Shown: piece after piece, positions 1-27,989 of the stretch | How the letters are laid out: every line of letters begins with the position of its first letter | Position numbering within the stretch: the first letter of the stretch is position 1 | NCBI GenBank assembly: GCA_949130485.1 | Contig: OX422200.1 | Span: forward strand, 1,400,274-1,464,273 | Reading direction: 5' to 3' | DNA length: 64,000 bases | DNA from: Agelas oroides | Taxonomy: Eukaryota > Porifera > Demospongiae > Agelasida > Agelasidae | Made by a program: the position numbers and the translations under genes | Notes under the pieces: model-generated | What the model saw: only the letters and a program-made list of their open reading frames with translations | The model's database searches: none | What the model was told of the DNA's origin: nothing

Positions 1-1019
1 ATTTCGCAAGTTATACAAGACTCTAGCTGCAGGCGGCGAGGCCTGTTCTGCAACACGCTGTAAGCTTGCATGTCAGTCTAGGCACAGCGAGATCTTCCCT
101 GAGATGAGACCATTTTACATTTGAGCCATTCTCCATTGAAAGGTCAAAGTACACCTGCGACCTGGTTCGTGTGCAGCTGTGAAGTTTTGCTAGGGAGCTA
201 TGCAGGCTGAAAGTAGTGCTGACTGCACTGCCAGTAAGTGACATTGCCGTGTGTGAAGCCAACACTCGGCCTGAGCATATGAATTCTGCATGTTGTAACA
301 GCTGCTAAACAAATCGTCAGCAGCTGTTGTAACAGACAGATCAAAGATAGTAGATGCACAGTAGCAATATTCATTATGCTTACATGAAGTTGTACTGCAT
401 GAACAATCAATGAACCACATCTCCCTAAAATAAATAGGCATAGGTGTTATGTTTCAGCCAATACCAGGCCTCCTCAGCTGTGCTGGGGTGACTGGGAGAT
501 GGGGACTGCTATCTCATGCACAAAATGCATGGTGGTCTCTTTCTGGACATAACCTTGCAGAGGAATGAGCAGTCGGACAATATGACCCTAGGCCATCAAC
601 ATAAGTAATGTTTTAGCTAGGGCAGAACTAAATTCTAGATTTTGCAATAACATGCAGTGGAAGGAAACCGTTAGGCCATCAGTAATATTATTGAAAGTTC
701 TGGGTGCTCCAGCTTCCAAAAGGGGGTACATAGTGGGACTTGCTGTACTGCAAGTGACGAAAAACTGGGTGGAGCCTGGGAGGGGCTTTTGTAATGCAGT
801 GGTGGGTTTGGACCTAGTCTCATTCCCAGGCTCTTGTGCAGGGGAGGAGAAGGAGGGGGTTAGACCCTGCTTTTGCAGCAGTGTAAGCACACATGGTCAA
901 CGCTCAGTGTGTAAGGTATTAAAAAGCACACGTTTGTGTATGTGGCACTACACTAAATTAATGCATCCAACACATGGGATCTGTCTTTGGACATCACATC
1001 ACATTAATGCGTGGTTCTG
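1..1019. other. No supported gene; upstream flank of the large gene
   Basis: I see no conserved protein signal on either strand. Open frames here are short and of low quality. The first recognisable exon of the downstream gene starts at 1782 in phase 2, so one or more 5' exons and the true start codon must lie here or before the window. I could not identify them. Confidence 0.5.
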
Positions 1020-1730
1020 TCTGTGACACTGTGTTACATTAATGCATGATTCTGTCTGTGACACTGTGTTACATTAATGGCATGTGATCTGTCTGTGACA
1101 CTGTGTTACATTAATGCATGATTCTGTCTGTGACACTGTGTTACATTAATGCATGATTCTGTCTGTGACACTGTGTTACATTAATGGCATGTGATCTGTC
1201 TGTGACACTGTGTTACATTAATGCATGATTCTGTCTGTGACACTGTGTTACATTAATGGCATGTGATCTGTCTGTGACACTGTGTTACATTAATGCATGG
1301 TTCTGTCTGTGACACTGTGTTACATTAATGGCATGTGATCTGTCTGTGACACTGTGTTACATTAATGCATGGTTCTGTCTGTGACACTGTGTTACATTAA
1401 TGGCATGTGATCTGTCTGTGACACTGTGTTACATTAATGGCATGTGATCTGTCTGTGACACTGTGTTACATTAATGGCATGTGATCTGTCTGTGACACTG
1501 TGTTACATTAATGGCATGTGATCTGTCTGTGACACTGTGTTACATTAATGCATGGTTCTGTCTGTGACACTGTGTTACATTAATGCATGATTCTGTCTGT
1601 GACACTGTGTTACATTAATGGCATGTGATCTGTCTGTGACACTGTGTTACATTAATGCATGGTTCTGTCTGTGACACTGTGTTACATTAATGCATGGTTC
1701 TGTCTGTGACACTGTTACATGGCATGTGAT
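1020..1730 (+). repeat. Minisatellite, 35/37-bp unit, about 20 copies
   Basis: Tandem units share the core ctgtctgtgacactgtgtt followed by acattaatg. Two length forms alternate: a 35-bp form continuing catgattc or catggttc, and a 37-bp form continuing gcatgtgatc. The last copy (about 1710-1735) is degenerate. The array ends about 50 bp before the first recognised exon of the large gene. Confidence 0.95.
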
Positions 1731-1781
1731 CTTTCTGAGATGCCGCATAACATTAGTGTTGTTGAATATGGTGTTGTACAG

Positions 1782-18573
<16,792 letters not shown>

Positions 18574-19030
18574 CAGCCACTGTGCATTAACCAACAATCA
18601 ATCTTTCTTTCTGTATGCTGTACGTTGTATAGAACTCCAACTCACTCACCCCCAGTGTATTTTCATATCAAGCTTCATAACACGTGATTCATGGTATCAT
18701 ATGGCATTATGTATGTTTTTGTCAAACTATCGTCATCCTGTTGCACAATGTGATTATTTGAATAATATGCAGAACATAAAGTGTGTATATATGGAAATAT
18801 GGAGAAAAGGGGGGCATTCTGTGACTTTTAACGGTGTAATGATGATGATATACTTTAAGGAACAGTACATGCAGAATCAAGGCAGTTACACATTAATATT
18901 TTGGTGCATCGCTGTATGATGACATCATGCACTCTGCAGCATGAATTCGTGAAAAAGTATAACAAGGCCTGGGAACGAAGCTATGGGGCAATCAAAAAAT
19001 GTTAAAACCTCTATTGACTGGTTCCGGTGT
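18574..19030. other. 3' flank of the large gene, nothing else supported
   Basis: AT-rich sequence with no convincing ORF. A short fragment of the CCTGGGAACGAAGCTA family occurs near 18966-18984. Confidence 0.5.
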
Positions 19031-19031
19031 C

Positions 19032-19125
19032 ATTAATGGGACATCCTTTAATTAACTAGACTGCATGCCGAGGGAGGCGTGCCACTTTTTTCCAACACAA
19101 TCATGTCTGATTCGGAGGAAGAAGA
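19032..19125 (+). pseudogene. Duplicated RAB28 5' flank and start codon (truncated)
   Basis: About 95 bp match 63179-63270 almost exactly, including 70 bp of upstream sequence and the start codon (ATG at 19103). After MSDSEEEE the similarity stops and the frame soon ends. Because the non-coding part is as conserved as the coding part, this looks like a recent duplication of the RAB28 promoter region or a transposon-borne copy, not a functional gene. Confidence 0.85.
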
Positions 19126-19424
19126 GGGCTTTTGGTCAATTCTGTGAGTCTTGCTGATCATAAAAGCACTCAAAGAGGAAGGTTGGGTGCTTAACTAAGC
19201 TTTTAGCGTGTTAGTGGTGAAGTTATATGGCTTTTGCTTAAGTATTGCATATAGGTCAACGCACGTGTGCACTAGTCTCGCTCCCAGACCAACGACCGTG
19301 GTCTTTGGTCTGGGAGATTGATTGAGATTGATCGGCCCCTATACAGGGAGTGCGAGAGCACATGTACACAAAAGAGAGTGGGAGAAAACAAAAACAGACA
19401 GAAAAAAAAACATTCATCTACTAC

Positions 19425-21185
19425 CCTTCATCATTCACTATTACCCTTCATCGTTCACTACTACCCTTCATCATTTACTACTAACCCTTCATCATTCACT
19501 ACTACCCTTCATCATTCACCACTACCCTTCATCATTTACTACTACCCTTCATCATTCACTACTACACTTCATTATTCACTATTACCCTTCATCTTTCACT
19601 ACTTCACTTCATCATTCACTACTACCCTTCATCATTCACTACTACCCTTCATTCACTACTACCTTTCACCATTCACTACTACCGTTCATCATTCTCTCCT
19701 ACCCATCATCATTCACTACTACACTTCATCATTCACTACTACCCTTCATTATTCACTATTACCCTTCATCTTTCACTACTTCACTTCATCATTCACTACT
19801 ACCCTTCATCATTCACTACTACCCTTCATCATTCACTACTACCCTTCATCATTCCCTACTACCCTTCATTCACTACTACCTTTCACCATTCACTACTACC
19901 GTTCATCATTCTCTCCTACCCATCATCATTCACTACTACACTTCATCATTCAGTACTACCCTTCATCGTTCACTACTACACTTCATCATTCACTACTACC
20001 CATCATCATTTACTACTACCCTTCATCATTCACTGCTACCCTTCATTCATTCACTACTACCCTTCATCATTCAGTACTACCCTTCATCATTCACTACTAC
20101 CTTTCACCATTCACTACTACCCTTCATCATTCCCTACTACCCTTCATTCACTACTACCTTTCACCATTCACTACTACCGTTCATCATTCTCTCCTACCCA
20201 TCATCATTCACTACTACACTTCATCATTCACTACTACCCATCATCATTTACTACTACCCTTCATCATTCACTGCTACCCTTCATCATTCACTGCTGCCCT
20301 TCATTCATTCACTACTACCCTTCATCATTCACTACTACCCATCATCATTTACTACTACCCTTCATCATTCACTACTACCCTTCATCATTCACTACTGCCC
20401 TTCATTCATTCACTACTACCCTTCATCATTCAGTACTACCCTTCATCGTTCACTACTACACTTCATCATTCACTACTACCCATCATCATTTACTACTACC
20501 CTTCATCATTCACTGCTACCCTTCATTCATTCACTACTACCCTTCATCATTCAGTACTACCCTTCATCATTCACTACTACCTTTCACCATTCACTACTAC
20601 CCTTCATCATTCACTACTACCCTTCATCATTCACTACTACCCTTCATCGTTCACTACTACCCTTCATCGTTCACTACTACACTTCATCATTCACTACTAC
20701 CCATCATCATTTACTACTACCCTTCATCATTCACTGCTACCCTTCATTCATTCACTACTACCCTTCATCATTCAGTACTACCCTTCATCATTCACTACTA
20801 CCTTTCACCATTCACTACTACCATTCATCATTTACTACTACCCTTCATCATTCACTACTACCCTTCATCATTCACTACTACCCTTCATCATTCACTACTA
20901 CCCTTCATCATTCACTACTACCCTTCATCTTTCACTACTACCCTTCATCATTCACTACTACCCTTCATCTTTCACTACTACCCTTCATCATTCACTACTA
21001 CCCTTCATCATTCACTACTACCCTTCATCTTTCACTACTACACTTCATCATTCACTACTACCCTTCATCATTCACTACTACCCTTCATCATTCACTACTA
21101 CCCTTCATCATTCACTACTTCCCTTCATCTTTCACTACTACCCTCATCATTCACTACTACCCTTCATCTTTCACTACTTCCAATG
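19425..21185 (+). repeat. 1.75-kb satellite, 20-bp unit (cactactacccttcatcatt)
   Basis: Nearly 90 tandem copies with variants such as tttcac, ctgctg and cagtac substitutions, and blocks of copies repeated as higher-order units. A 20-bp unit rotates through all frames, and since the unit lacks stop codons two frames stay open for about 630 codons; these are not genes. Confidence 0.97.
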
Positions 21186-21364
21186 GTTCTTGACTGCTCT
21201 TGTTGTCACCAAATAAACTGACTGATACAACTGTACTGAGAGGCTTCATTCCTAGTATTGCGGTAAATTGGACCGTTTAGTGGCAGCTTGAGCTATGTTG
21301 GATCCACCCATAAATTGAATTTCTTGCACTAGATTGGATCATGCAATTCATTTGAATAAATATG

Positions 21365-22510
21365 GTACCCCATCTTCACTGGACAGCTTGCCTATGCGTT
21401 GGTACGAAAATACCAATTGGCATTTTTTTTCCCCTCAGAATGTTAGATAATCAAATTCCAGTCTGCTGTGCAATCGTTGTAACAAACTCAAAGCAGGCGA
21501 AAGGTCCAACATTGTGGACTGGCAGAGTATTCAAGACTCAAAGTCCCCCAAAAAACTAGTATCATGTGATGTGCACGACTAGTGATTCATGTAATGATAT
21601 GTTGAATTAATTTTGGTTTCTGTTAAAAAACGCTAAAATTAATACACGCTAAACGAGGTGTATTCAAAATCACTAAATTAAGTATGTGCAATTAAAAGTA
21701 ACATTAAGGTAAGTATTACCAGGTAGCTTGTACACATGCACTGAGCAGGCAAGCAAATTGTGTTGTTGTTTTTTTTAACAGCTTTATGGCTCATAAATGC
21801 AATGGTCACCGTGTAAAGGCATGCGAATTTCTGACGTCAAATCTGAGTGCACTTACCTCAGGAATGAAACTTTCAGGCCTCCCTTCACCAGCTATACCAC
21901 CCTCATTCCCTGCTTATGTGACATCACATAGTTCCATATGCCTAATTATAAGCATATCAGGATGTTGTTGCACCAATCAGATTGCTCAGGGAAGTAAACT
22001 ATGTTTGTACGGCATCAGATAGCCACCTTGCAGATTTTGTACACCAAGACTTATGCTACTGGTAACTGATAATGTAATTAACATCTACAATTACTACCGC
22101 CGCATGTCAAACTGGCCCCAGTTTTCCTACTGAAAGTGTTCAGACCCTATTTTTTGACGAGGCTGCAGGGTGCACACAAAAACTTTGGTCTGGGAACAAG
22201 ACCAGTACCTGACATGCTGTTAGATACCTAGTGTGGTCTCGTGGGAGGTTTCTCATAGGTTTGGGTACTTCATTACTTCAAAGGGAATGATTTATAAGTA
22301 CTAGTTTTGGGGGGACTTCAAGTCTTGAATACGTACTCTGCCAGTCCACAATGTTGGACCTTTCACCTGCTTTGAATTTGTTACAACGATTGCAAAGCAG
22401 ACTGAAGTCCATTTTTGCTGATTGTCTAACACTCTTGAGAGAAAAAGAACGCTGATTGGTATTTTCGTACCAACACATAGGCAAGCTGCCCAGTGAAGAT
22501 GGGGTTGTCA
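21365..22510. mobile_element. Foldback/MITE-like element with about 190-bp inverted arms
   Basis: 21365-21560 and 22300-22505 are inverted copies (arm begins ccccatcttcactgg..cagcttgcctatg). The centre (21836-22290) is shared with the repeat at 11145-11720. No transposase ORF is visible, so it is non-autonomous. I could not define target-site duplications with certainty. Confidence 0.8.
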
Positions 22511-22940
22511 AGATGTACAGGAATTGACGCAAGGGATTACCCACTGGATCAAGCATTAGAGTACCAGGAAAGAAAGTCCGCCAATAGTGTTTTTGCCCGC
22601 AATGGATGTAATCGATGCAGGAGCAGTTGGCCGCACAATACTTTCATTTAAATATTTTTAACGCCCGGTTTGGGGCCAAACCACCGAATTTAAAGACCGC
22701 CAATATTTCCAGTTATACAGCAATACTTACAAACTTTTGATGTTTGCTTGTGTAACTTGGTTGCTGGAACTGTTAAGTAGTGACGTGATGTACTGTCAAA
22801 ATTTATCCTAATACAAATTTAGCTGGAACTGCAAATATAAAAACTGAACAGTTGCATATCCAACAGGTAGTAAATACATACTGAATGTAAGCCTAAATGA
22901 CAAGTTCAAACTTACGTAGAGTTCATGCATTGTTTTATTT

Positions 22941-23240
22941 TCATATGCTGACTTGTATTATGTAAATAGTGCCTGTTGTATTCACTCCATAAAGCAAATC
23001 AATGCTAGCGTCACACTGTGACATTTCTACCCCCATCCCCTCCCAGCTTCCAATGCATGGCTTCTTGCACCTCACGAGTTGATCTTTATCAGTCACACCA
23101 AACACTTCATCATCTCCACCAGCTGTTATGTGCTTCAGTTTCGGTGTCACGGGAATTTTGCGCCATGATCCATTTCCATTTATCGTCCGCGTTTGCCCTC
23201 GTATTTCCCAAGTATAGTTTCTACGTTCCCAATCTACGTA
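22941..23240 (-). CDS. Orphan exon of a tectonin-type beta-propeller (fish-egg-lectin-like)
   Basis: The minus-strand frame contains a typical tectonin blade: SWRKIP, then KHITAGGDDEVFGVTDKD, RCKKPC, SWEGM, and a second GVN..G.IY element. The W-x-x-I-P, G-x-D-x-x-V-F-G-V and C-x-x-P-C spacing is that of lectins such as tachylectin-1 and fish-egg lectin and of TECPR proteins. These bind sugars or lipopolysaccharide in several animals; the role here is inferred only from family. Only one to one-and-a-half blades are present, and I found no neighbouring exons, so this is either an exon of a gene with distant exons or a remnant. The frame stops at 22941; a donor is possible just after IYIIQ. Confidence 0.5.
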   Translation of the reverse strand, partial: YVDWERRNYTWEIRGQTRTINGNGSWRKIPVTPKLKHITAGGDDEVFGVTDKDQLVRCKKPCIGSWEGMGVEMSQCDASIDLLYGVNTTGTIYIIQVSI

Positions 23241-23611
23241 TCCTGGGAACCAGACCAGTCTTACCATGTAAAAATGGCTGCTGTTGTAAGCTTGAGTTGG
23301 TAGAACAAAGAGCGTGTTTGTCTTATGGTACAGTCGCTATTTGTCTGCCGTGGGTTGCTCACAGGTGGAACTGTCGTACCAGTAAGTTTGGTAGCTGTTG
23401 TGCCTACCGTTCTGGAGAAATCCGTGTTTTGCGGATATCTCACTCCTGCATCTGTTTCCCTTAGGCTACCGACACAGTTCGCTCACAGTTGTTTAGTAAC
23501 AGCTAGAGCTTTCATGCCTGTCAGTCTGATAGTGATCCCGTAGACCATTGTTGAGATATCGAAGTTTTTAGGCCAACTTCCGGTTGACGACGACGACGAA
23601 AAATCTCGATT

Positions 23612-23948
23612 GAACCCGGGTATAGAGCGATTGCACGTGACGTCATTACGTTCGAGATTACGAAGGAAATCAGAAAACAGCCGCCATTTTGGTGCACAAC
23701 GAGATAGGAGCTTCTATGGCGATCTTCACGAAATGAGTGATATACTTATAATGCTTCTAATATGTGTTGAATCGGACAAAATACCATTGCTACATAAGTT
23801 AAAACAGCTATATAAACGCTTACCTGTGGGTGTTTTAATCGATATCGCATATACTGCTAATAACATACTGTACAAGTTGTGCACCAAAATGGCGGTTCAT
23901 TTCTAGTATACGGAATTGTGATCACGTGCTGAGAACGCTCTATAGCCT
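23612..23948. repeat. Foldback element with CpG-rich inverted ends
   Basis: The left end tatagagcgattgcacgtga and gccgccattttggtgcacaa recur inverted at about 23870-23945 (ttgtgcaccaaaatggcgg and aacgctctata). The left arm includes a palindromic tgacgtca, a CRE/ATF-type core. About 330 bp in all; a MITE candidate next to the LINE. Confidence 0.75.
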
Positions 23949-24007
23949 CGCTTCGCTCGGAATAAACCTTAGCTTAAGAGGCCGAGGAGGTAGGACGCGA
24001 TCACGTG

Positions 24008-24346
24008 ATGACCCAAACGCCCTATGACCCAGCCAACCAGCAGCTTGTCAACAGTGACCAGGTGCAACTCATCGCCACTACAAGGGCTACCTCTTATCCA
24101 ACCAGCTCCCATGCTCCTCCCACCAATGACACCCCATCAGACGTACCTACACCAGTCACTGCAAACTCTCCCAACACAACCTTAAAGGGAAAAAGTGACC
24201 CCTCACTCCCCCCAGACAACCCTAGCAGCTCCCTACTAGATTCACTCCTCCTACCCAATACTCCTTTGCCCACCTCCAATTCTTTTTTAGGAAGACTGTC
24301 CCCCCTGAGGCCTCCAGAACAGGAGGCCCAGGTGGGACACCACTAG
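24008..24346 (+). CDS. LINE 5' ORF (ORF1-like), proline/serine/threonine-rich
   Basis: A 112-codon frame starting at ATG 24008 lies directly before the endonuclease/RT ORF, in a different frame, with 71 bp between its stop and ATG 24418. It has no zinc knuckle or RRM that I can see. It may be an ORF1, or part of a longer 5' region. The function is unknown. Confidence 0.45.
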   Translation: MTQTPYDPANQQLVNSDQVQLIATTRATSYPTSSHAPPTNDTPSDVPTPVTANSPNTTLKGKSDPSLPPDNPSSSLLDSLLLPNTPLPTSNSFLGRLSPLRPPEQEAQVGHH

Positions 24347-24417
24347 CCACCCTTCCGTCCACCCATGCCTCTGTAGCAACCAACAATTTGCAACATCCCT
24401 CTGCACCCTCCACAGGC

Positions 24418-27400
24418 ATGGACGGACGTAAAACCCTTATCAGAGTAGGGTGTCATAATGTGAGAGGACTCAAAACCAACACTGCATACACTCATGCTTG
24501 TATCTCCAACTTAGACGTCTTTGCAATTTCTGAACACTGGCTCCATTCCTTCGAACTCAACCAACTTGCTGCTTTTCATCCTGAATTCAGCTTCCATGCT
24601 GCATCCCATCCCACTGACGAAGACACAACTTACTGTATCCCACGTGTCATCAGAGGCCAAGGAGGGGTTGCAATTGCCTGGCGAAAATCCCTGAACCACC
24701 TTATCTGCAAGCTCCCTCATATCTCCAACAGAATTGTCGGCATCCAACTACTAACTGCAGGTCGCCCAACCTGCCTTTTGTCTGTTTACCTCCCCACAAG
24801 ATCTGGAGCCACCGACGAATTTAAGGAGGCACTCGACCTCCTGGATGCAACTCTTGGTCTCTACGGTCTTGACAACGATGTATATATTCTAGGAGACCTT
24901 AATGCAGATCTGGGGACAGAAGGGGGCCCTCAAGCATGTACACCTGCCAACGAGCATGGCCGCATCTTACTCCGATATCTACGCAGATGGAAGTACTTGT
25001 CTTATCACCTTCATCTTAGTCCCTCTCAGACCACCCACACATATGAGAGTGAAGCACATGGCTCCCTATCCACCATTGACCACTTCCTTGGTCCATCACA
25101 CATGCTCTCTTCCATCTCCAAGTGTGTAGTGGCTGAAGAAGACCCTATTAACACCTCAGACCATCTTCCAATCCTGGCACAGATGGAGCTTTGCTTCCAC
25201 CCAAACGCAGCACCCAGCCCTGTAGAGCCACAGAACCAGACACATTCTAAGCCAAACTGGGACAAACTCTCACCTATGGAGATAGAAGCTCTCTACACAG
25301 TACCCATAGAGGAACAACTCAGCCAAATAAAGTGCCCAACCCTGGAAGAGTGTCTGAAAAATCCAACACTTATCGATCAGCATCTCACCACCCTAACAAC
25401 ACTGATGCTGCAGACAGCTTACAATTCCATCCCACCTAAAAAATACTCCCCTCACAAAAAGCAGGGTTGGGATGACAAACTTCGCCAGGCACAGCGAGCT
25501 GCCCAACAGGCTTATAAAGTGTGGAGGGCTGCTGGCAAACCCAGGAACTCAGACCATCCTGTGCGCAATCATTACAAATCCTCTAAGGGAAGATTCCGCT
25601 CTCTTCTAAGACAACGCAAAAGGGAAGAACGTGAGAACTTCTTTGCTTCTCTAGACCTTCACAACACTGATCCCCGGAAACTTTTTCGTACCATCCGACA
25701 GAAGAATGGCCACCAAATGGTCCCCACCACTCAACTAGTCTCTAGAGGAAAGACCTATGAAGGCCCTGAGATCATGGACGGCTGGAAAACTCACTTCCAA
25801 GATCTTGCTTCCCCAACTCCATCCTCCTCCTTTGATGACACCTTCCACCCCACCATCACTGCGGAATTCCAACACCTACTCACCATCCCACCTGGTGAAG
25901 ACATCACAGTATCTCCAGGTGAAGTAGCCAGGGCCATTGAATCACTTGCCTCCAACAAAGCACCTGGTCCAGATGAGGTTGAGGCTGAGCACCTGCATTT
26001 TGGAGGGCCCTCCCTCATTATACATTTGGCCAACACCTTTAATGCCATACTTGCCACTGGACACATCCCTGCATCCTTCTTGCACGGCCACGTAATACCC
26101 ATCCCCAAAGGCCATGACAGGGACCTACGTGATCCATCCAACTACAGAGGCATATCTCTGCTGTCATCCATCAGTAAGGTCCTTGAGAAGGTGCTCATCA
26201 ATATCATCTCACCAGATATATCACTAAATCCACTGCAAGGTGGCTTCAGGTCTGGATACAGCTGTCTTCACACTGCCTACATTTTACAAGAGGCCATCCA
26301 ACACACAAGAGAACGAAGCAAGAAAGCATATGTTGCCTTTCTAGATGCCAGGAAAGCCTTTGATACTGTGTGGCACGAAGGTCTCTTTGTTAAGCTTCAC
26401 AACAAGGGACTCCCCATGCGCATATGGCATCTACTCTATACATGGTACAAGAACTCTTCCTGCTCTGTTGCCTGGAACAACGCCACCTCTGCCAGCTTCC
26501 CCATTCACCAAGGTGTCAGACAGGGTGCCATCCTCTCACCCCTTCTCTACTCCATCTTCGTTGACGAACTCCTCGACCTCCTCTCCATCTCAGGACTTGG
26601 AGTGAGAGCGAATTCCATTTACATCGGAGCACCTATGTACGCTGATGACCTTGCCTTAATTGCAGAATCTCCTCAAGAACTCCAAGCCATGCTAAACATC
26701 GTACACTCCTATGCAGGGAAATGGCGTTACAACCTAAACGCATGCAAGTCATTCATCATGGTCTTTGGAGAGTCTCCCCGTTCAAGAACTCAAGCAAGAT
26801 CCTTACGGGAATGGCACCTAGGGAGTGAGAAAGTGCAAGAAGTAGATGAGGTGCACCATCTTGGGATCCTCCGATCAGTCTCCTTCTCCACCTTGTCACG
26901 CACCACAGAGCGGAGCACAGCAGGGAGAAGTGCATTCTTCGCACTTAACGCTGTAGGATCCAGGTTTGGATGTCTACACCCTGTCACATCATACAAACTC
27001 TACTCGACTTTATCCATCCCCATCATGCTCTATGGCTCAGAATTGTGGTCACTCACCAGTACCGAACTGAACATTCTTGAGCGCACCCACCGTAAGATCC
27101 TCCGTACCATCCAAGGCCTCCCTATCAGATGTCCAGCGGCAGCCCTCCAGAGCCTGATTGGCTCCCGTTCCATTTTATCCTACATCTCTCAACGACAGCT
27201 GGCTTTCATAAACTCCATCATTAACATGCAAGCCAGTGACCTCCCCAAGCAGCTGCTCGAAGCCAGAGTTGCAAACCCCAGAGCTAAAGGAATCACTGTC
27301 ACCTGGGGAAACCTCCTTGACGAGCTCTGCCTCCCCTCCATCAAACAGCTTCTTAGTACACCCCGCAACAAAGAGACCTGGAAACGATCAATCAAACGGC

Positions 27401-27903
27401 TCCTGAACATCCGAGCATACATCACCATGCTAGACCAATGCGAGGAATATCCCCTAGGTGACTGTGATTTACCGATTGGAAGACCCGCCCCACACTGGAC
27501 CGTCACCCTCCAGGACACCCACGCAACCCGTAGGAACAACTTTCGCATCCGCCTTCTAGTAGGGTGCGACGGGCTAGAAGCAGATGCCAGTCGCTTTCGA
27601 TGGAGGAAAGATCGCAGCCAACCTAATAACCCCACCTGCAAACTCTGCCACTCCGAGCCCGAAGACCCCCTCCACTTCATAGCCAAATGCCCGGCCCTCT
27701 CACCTGTCCGATCTCGCCTTTTAAGTGCTACCCCCGAAACGATAAAACCGCACCTCCCAGACCTGGAAGCAGACCCACTGCGATTCGCCGAGGTTGTACT
27801 CGGCCTGGAATGGATTAAGGACACGCCCACCCAAATGTTTATCATCGATTTCCTGACCCAACTAAAGAGCGCCCGCAGCTCCCTGATTCTCCGTTCGGAC
27901 TAG
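24418..27903 (+). CDS. LINE ORF2: AP endonuclease + reverse transcriptase
   Basis: One uninterrupted frame of 1,161 codons from ATG 24418; the frame opens slightly earlier, but this ATG directly precedes the endonuclease domain. Endonuclease motifs: GCHNVRGL near residue 13, SEHW near 44, LGDLNADLG near 160, SDHLPI near 245. Reverse transcriptase: FLDARKAFDTVW near 640, HQGVRQGAILSP, and the catalytic YADDLALIA near 740. The C-terminus has a zinc-knuckle-like CKLC..HFIAKC near 1080. All catalytic residues I can recognise are present and there are no internal stops, so the copy may be competent for target-primed reverse transcription. Motif order fits the jockey/CR1/I-type group; the exact clade needs a tree. 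Confidence 0.92.
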   Translation: MDGRKTLIRVGCHNVRGLKTNTAYTHACISNLDVFAISEHWLHSFELNQLAAFHPEFSFHAASHPTDEDTTYCIPRVIRGQGGVAIAWRKSLNHLICKLPHISNRIVGIQLLTAGRPTCLLSVYLPTRSGATDEFKEALDLLDATLGLYGLDNDVYILGDLNADLGTEGGPQACTPANEHGRILLRYLRRWKYLSYHLHLSPSQTTHTYESEAHGSLSTIDHFLGPSHMLSSISKCVVAEEDPINTSDHLPILAQMELCFHPNAAPSPVEPQNQTHSKPNWDKLSPMEIEALYTVPIEEQLSQIKCPTLEECLKNPTLIDQHLTTLTTLMLQTAYNSIPPKKYSPHKKQGWDDKLRQAQRAAQQAYKVWRAAGKPRNSDHPVRNHYKSSKGRFRSLLRQRKREERENFFASLDLHNTDPRKLFRTIRQKNGHQMVPTTQLVSRGKTYEGPEIMDGWKTHFQDLASPTPSSSFDDTFHPTITAEFQHLLTIPPGEDITVSPGEVARAIESLASNKAPGPDEVEAEHLHFGGPSLIIHLANTFNAILATGHIPASFLHGHVIPIPKGHDRDLRDPSNYRGISLLSSISKVLEKVLINIISPDISLNPLQGGFRSGYSCLHTAYILQEAIQHTRERSKKAYVAFLDARKAFDTVWHEGLFVKLHNKGLPMRIWHLLYTWYKNSSCSVAWNNATSASFPIHQGVRQGAILSPLLYSIFVDELLDLLSISGLGVRANSIYIGAPMYADDLALIAESPQELQAMLNIVHSYAGKWRYNLNACKSFIMVFGESPRSRTQARSLREWHLGSEKVQEVDEVHHLGILRSVSFSTLSRTTERSTAGRSAFFALNAVGSRFGCLHPVTSYKLYSTLSIPIMLYGSELWSLTSTELNILERTHRKILRTIQGLPIRCPAAALQSLIGSRSILSYISQRQLAFINSIINMQASDLPKQLLEARVANPRAKGITVTWGNLLDELCLPSIKQLLSTPRNKETWKRSIKRLLNIRAYITMLDQCEEYPLGDCDLPIGRPAPHWTVTLQDTHATRRNNFRIRLLVGCDGLEADASRFRWRKDRSQPNNPTCKLCHSEPEDPLHFIAKCPALSPVRSRLLSATPETIKPHLPDLEADPLRFAEVVLGLEWIKDTPTQMFIIDFLTQLKSARSSLILRSD

Positions 27904-27989
27904 GCCCCCATAACTGACTGCAGAAGTTTGCCCAAACAGGGATACTCTCCTTAAGTGGAGGTTATAAAGAAGAAGAAGAAGAAGATGAC

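Noticed and set aside
652-1026. 124-codon ORF at the left end
   Set aside because: No conserved motif, contains part of a dispersed repeat (ctagtctcattcccaggctc), and runs into the minisatellite.
19318-21216. Two overlapping ORFs of more than 620 codons on +
   Set aside because: They are read-throughs of the 20-bp satellite; the peptide is a pure repeat of the unit in rotating frames and has no domain.
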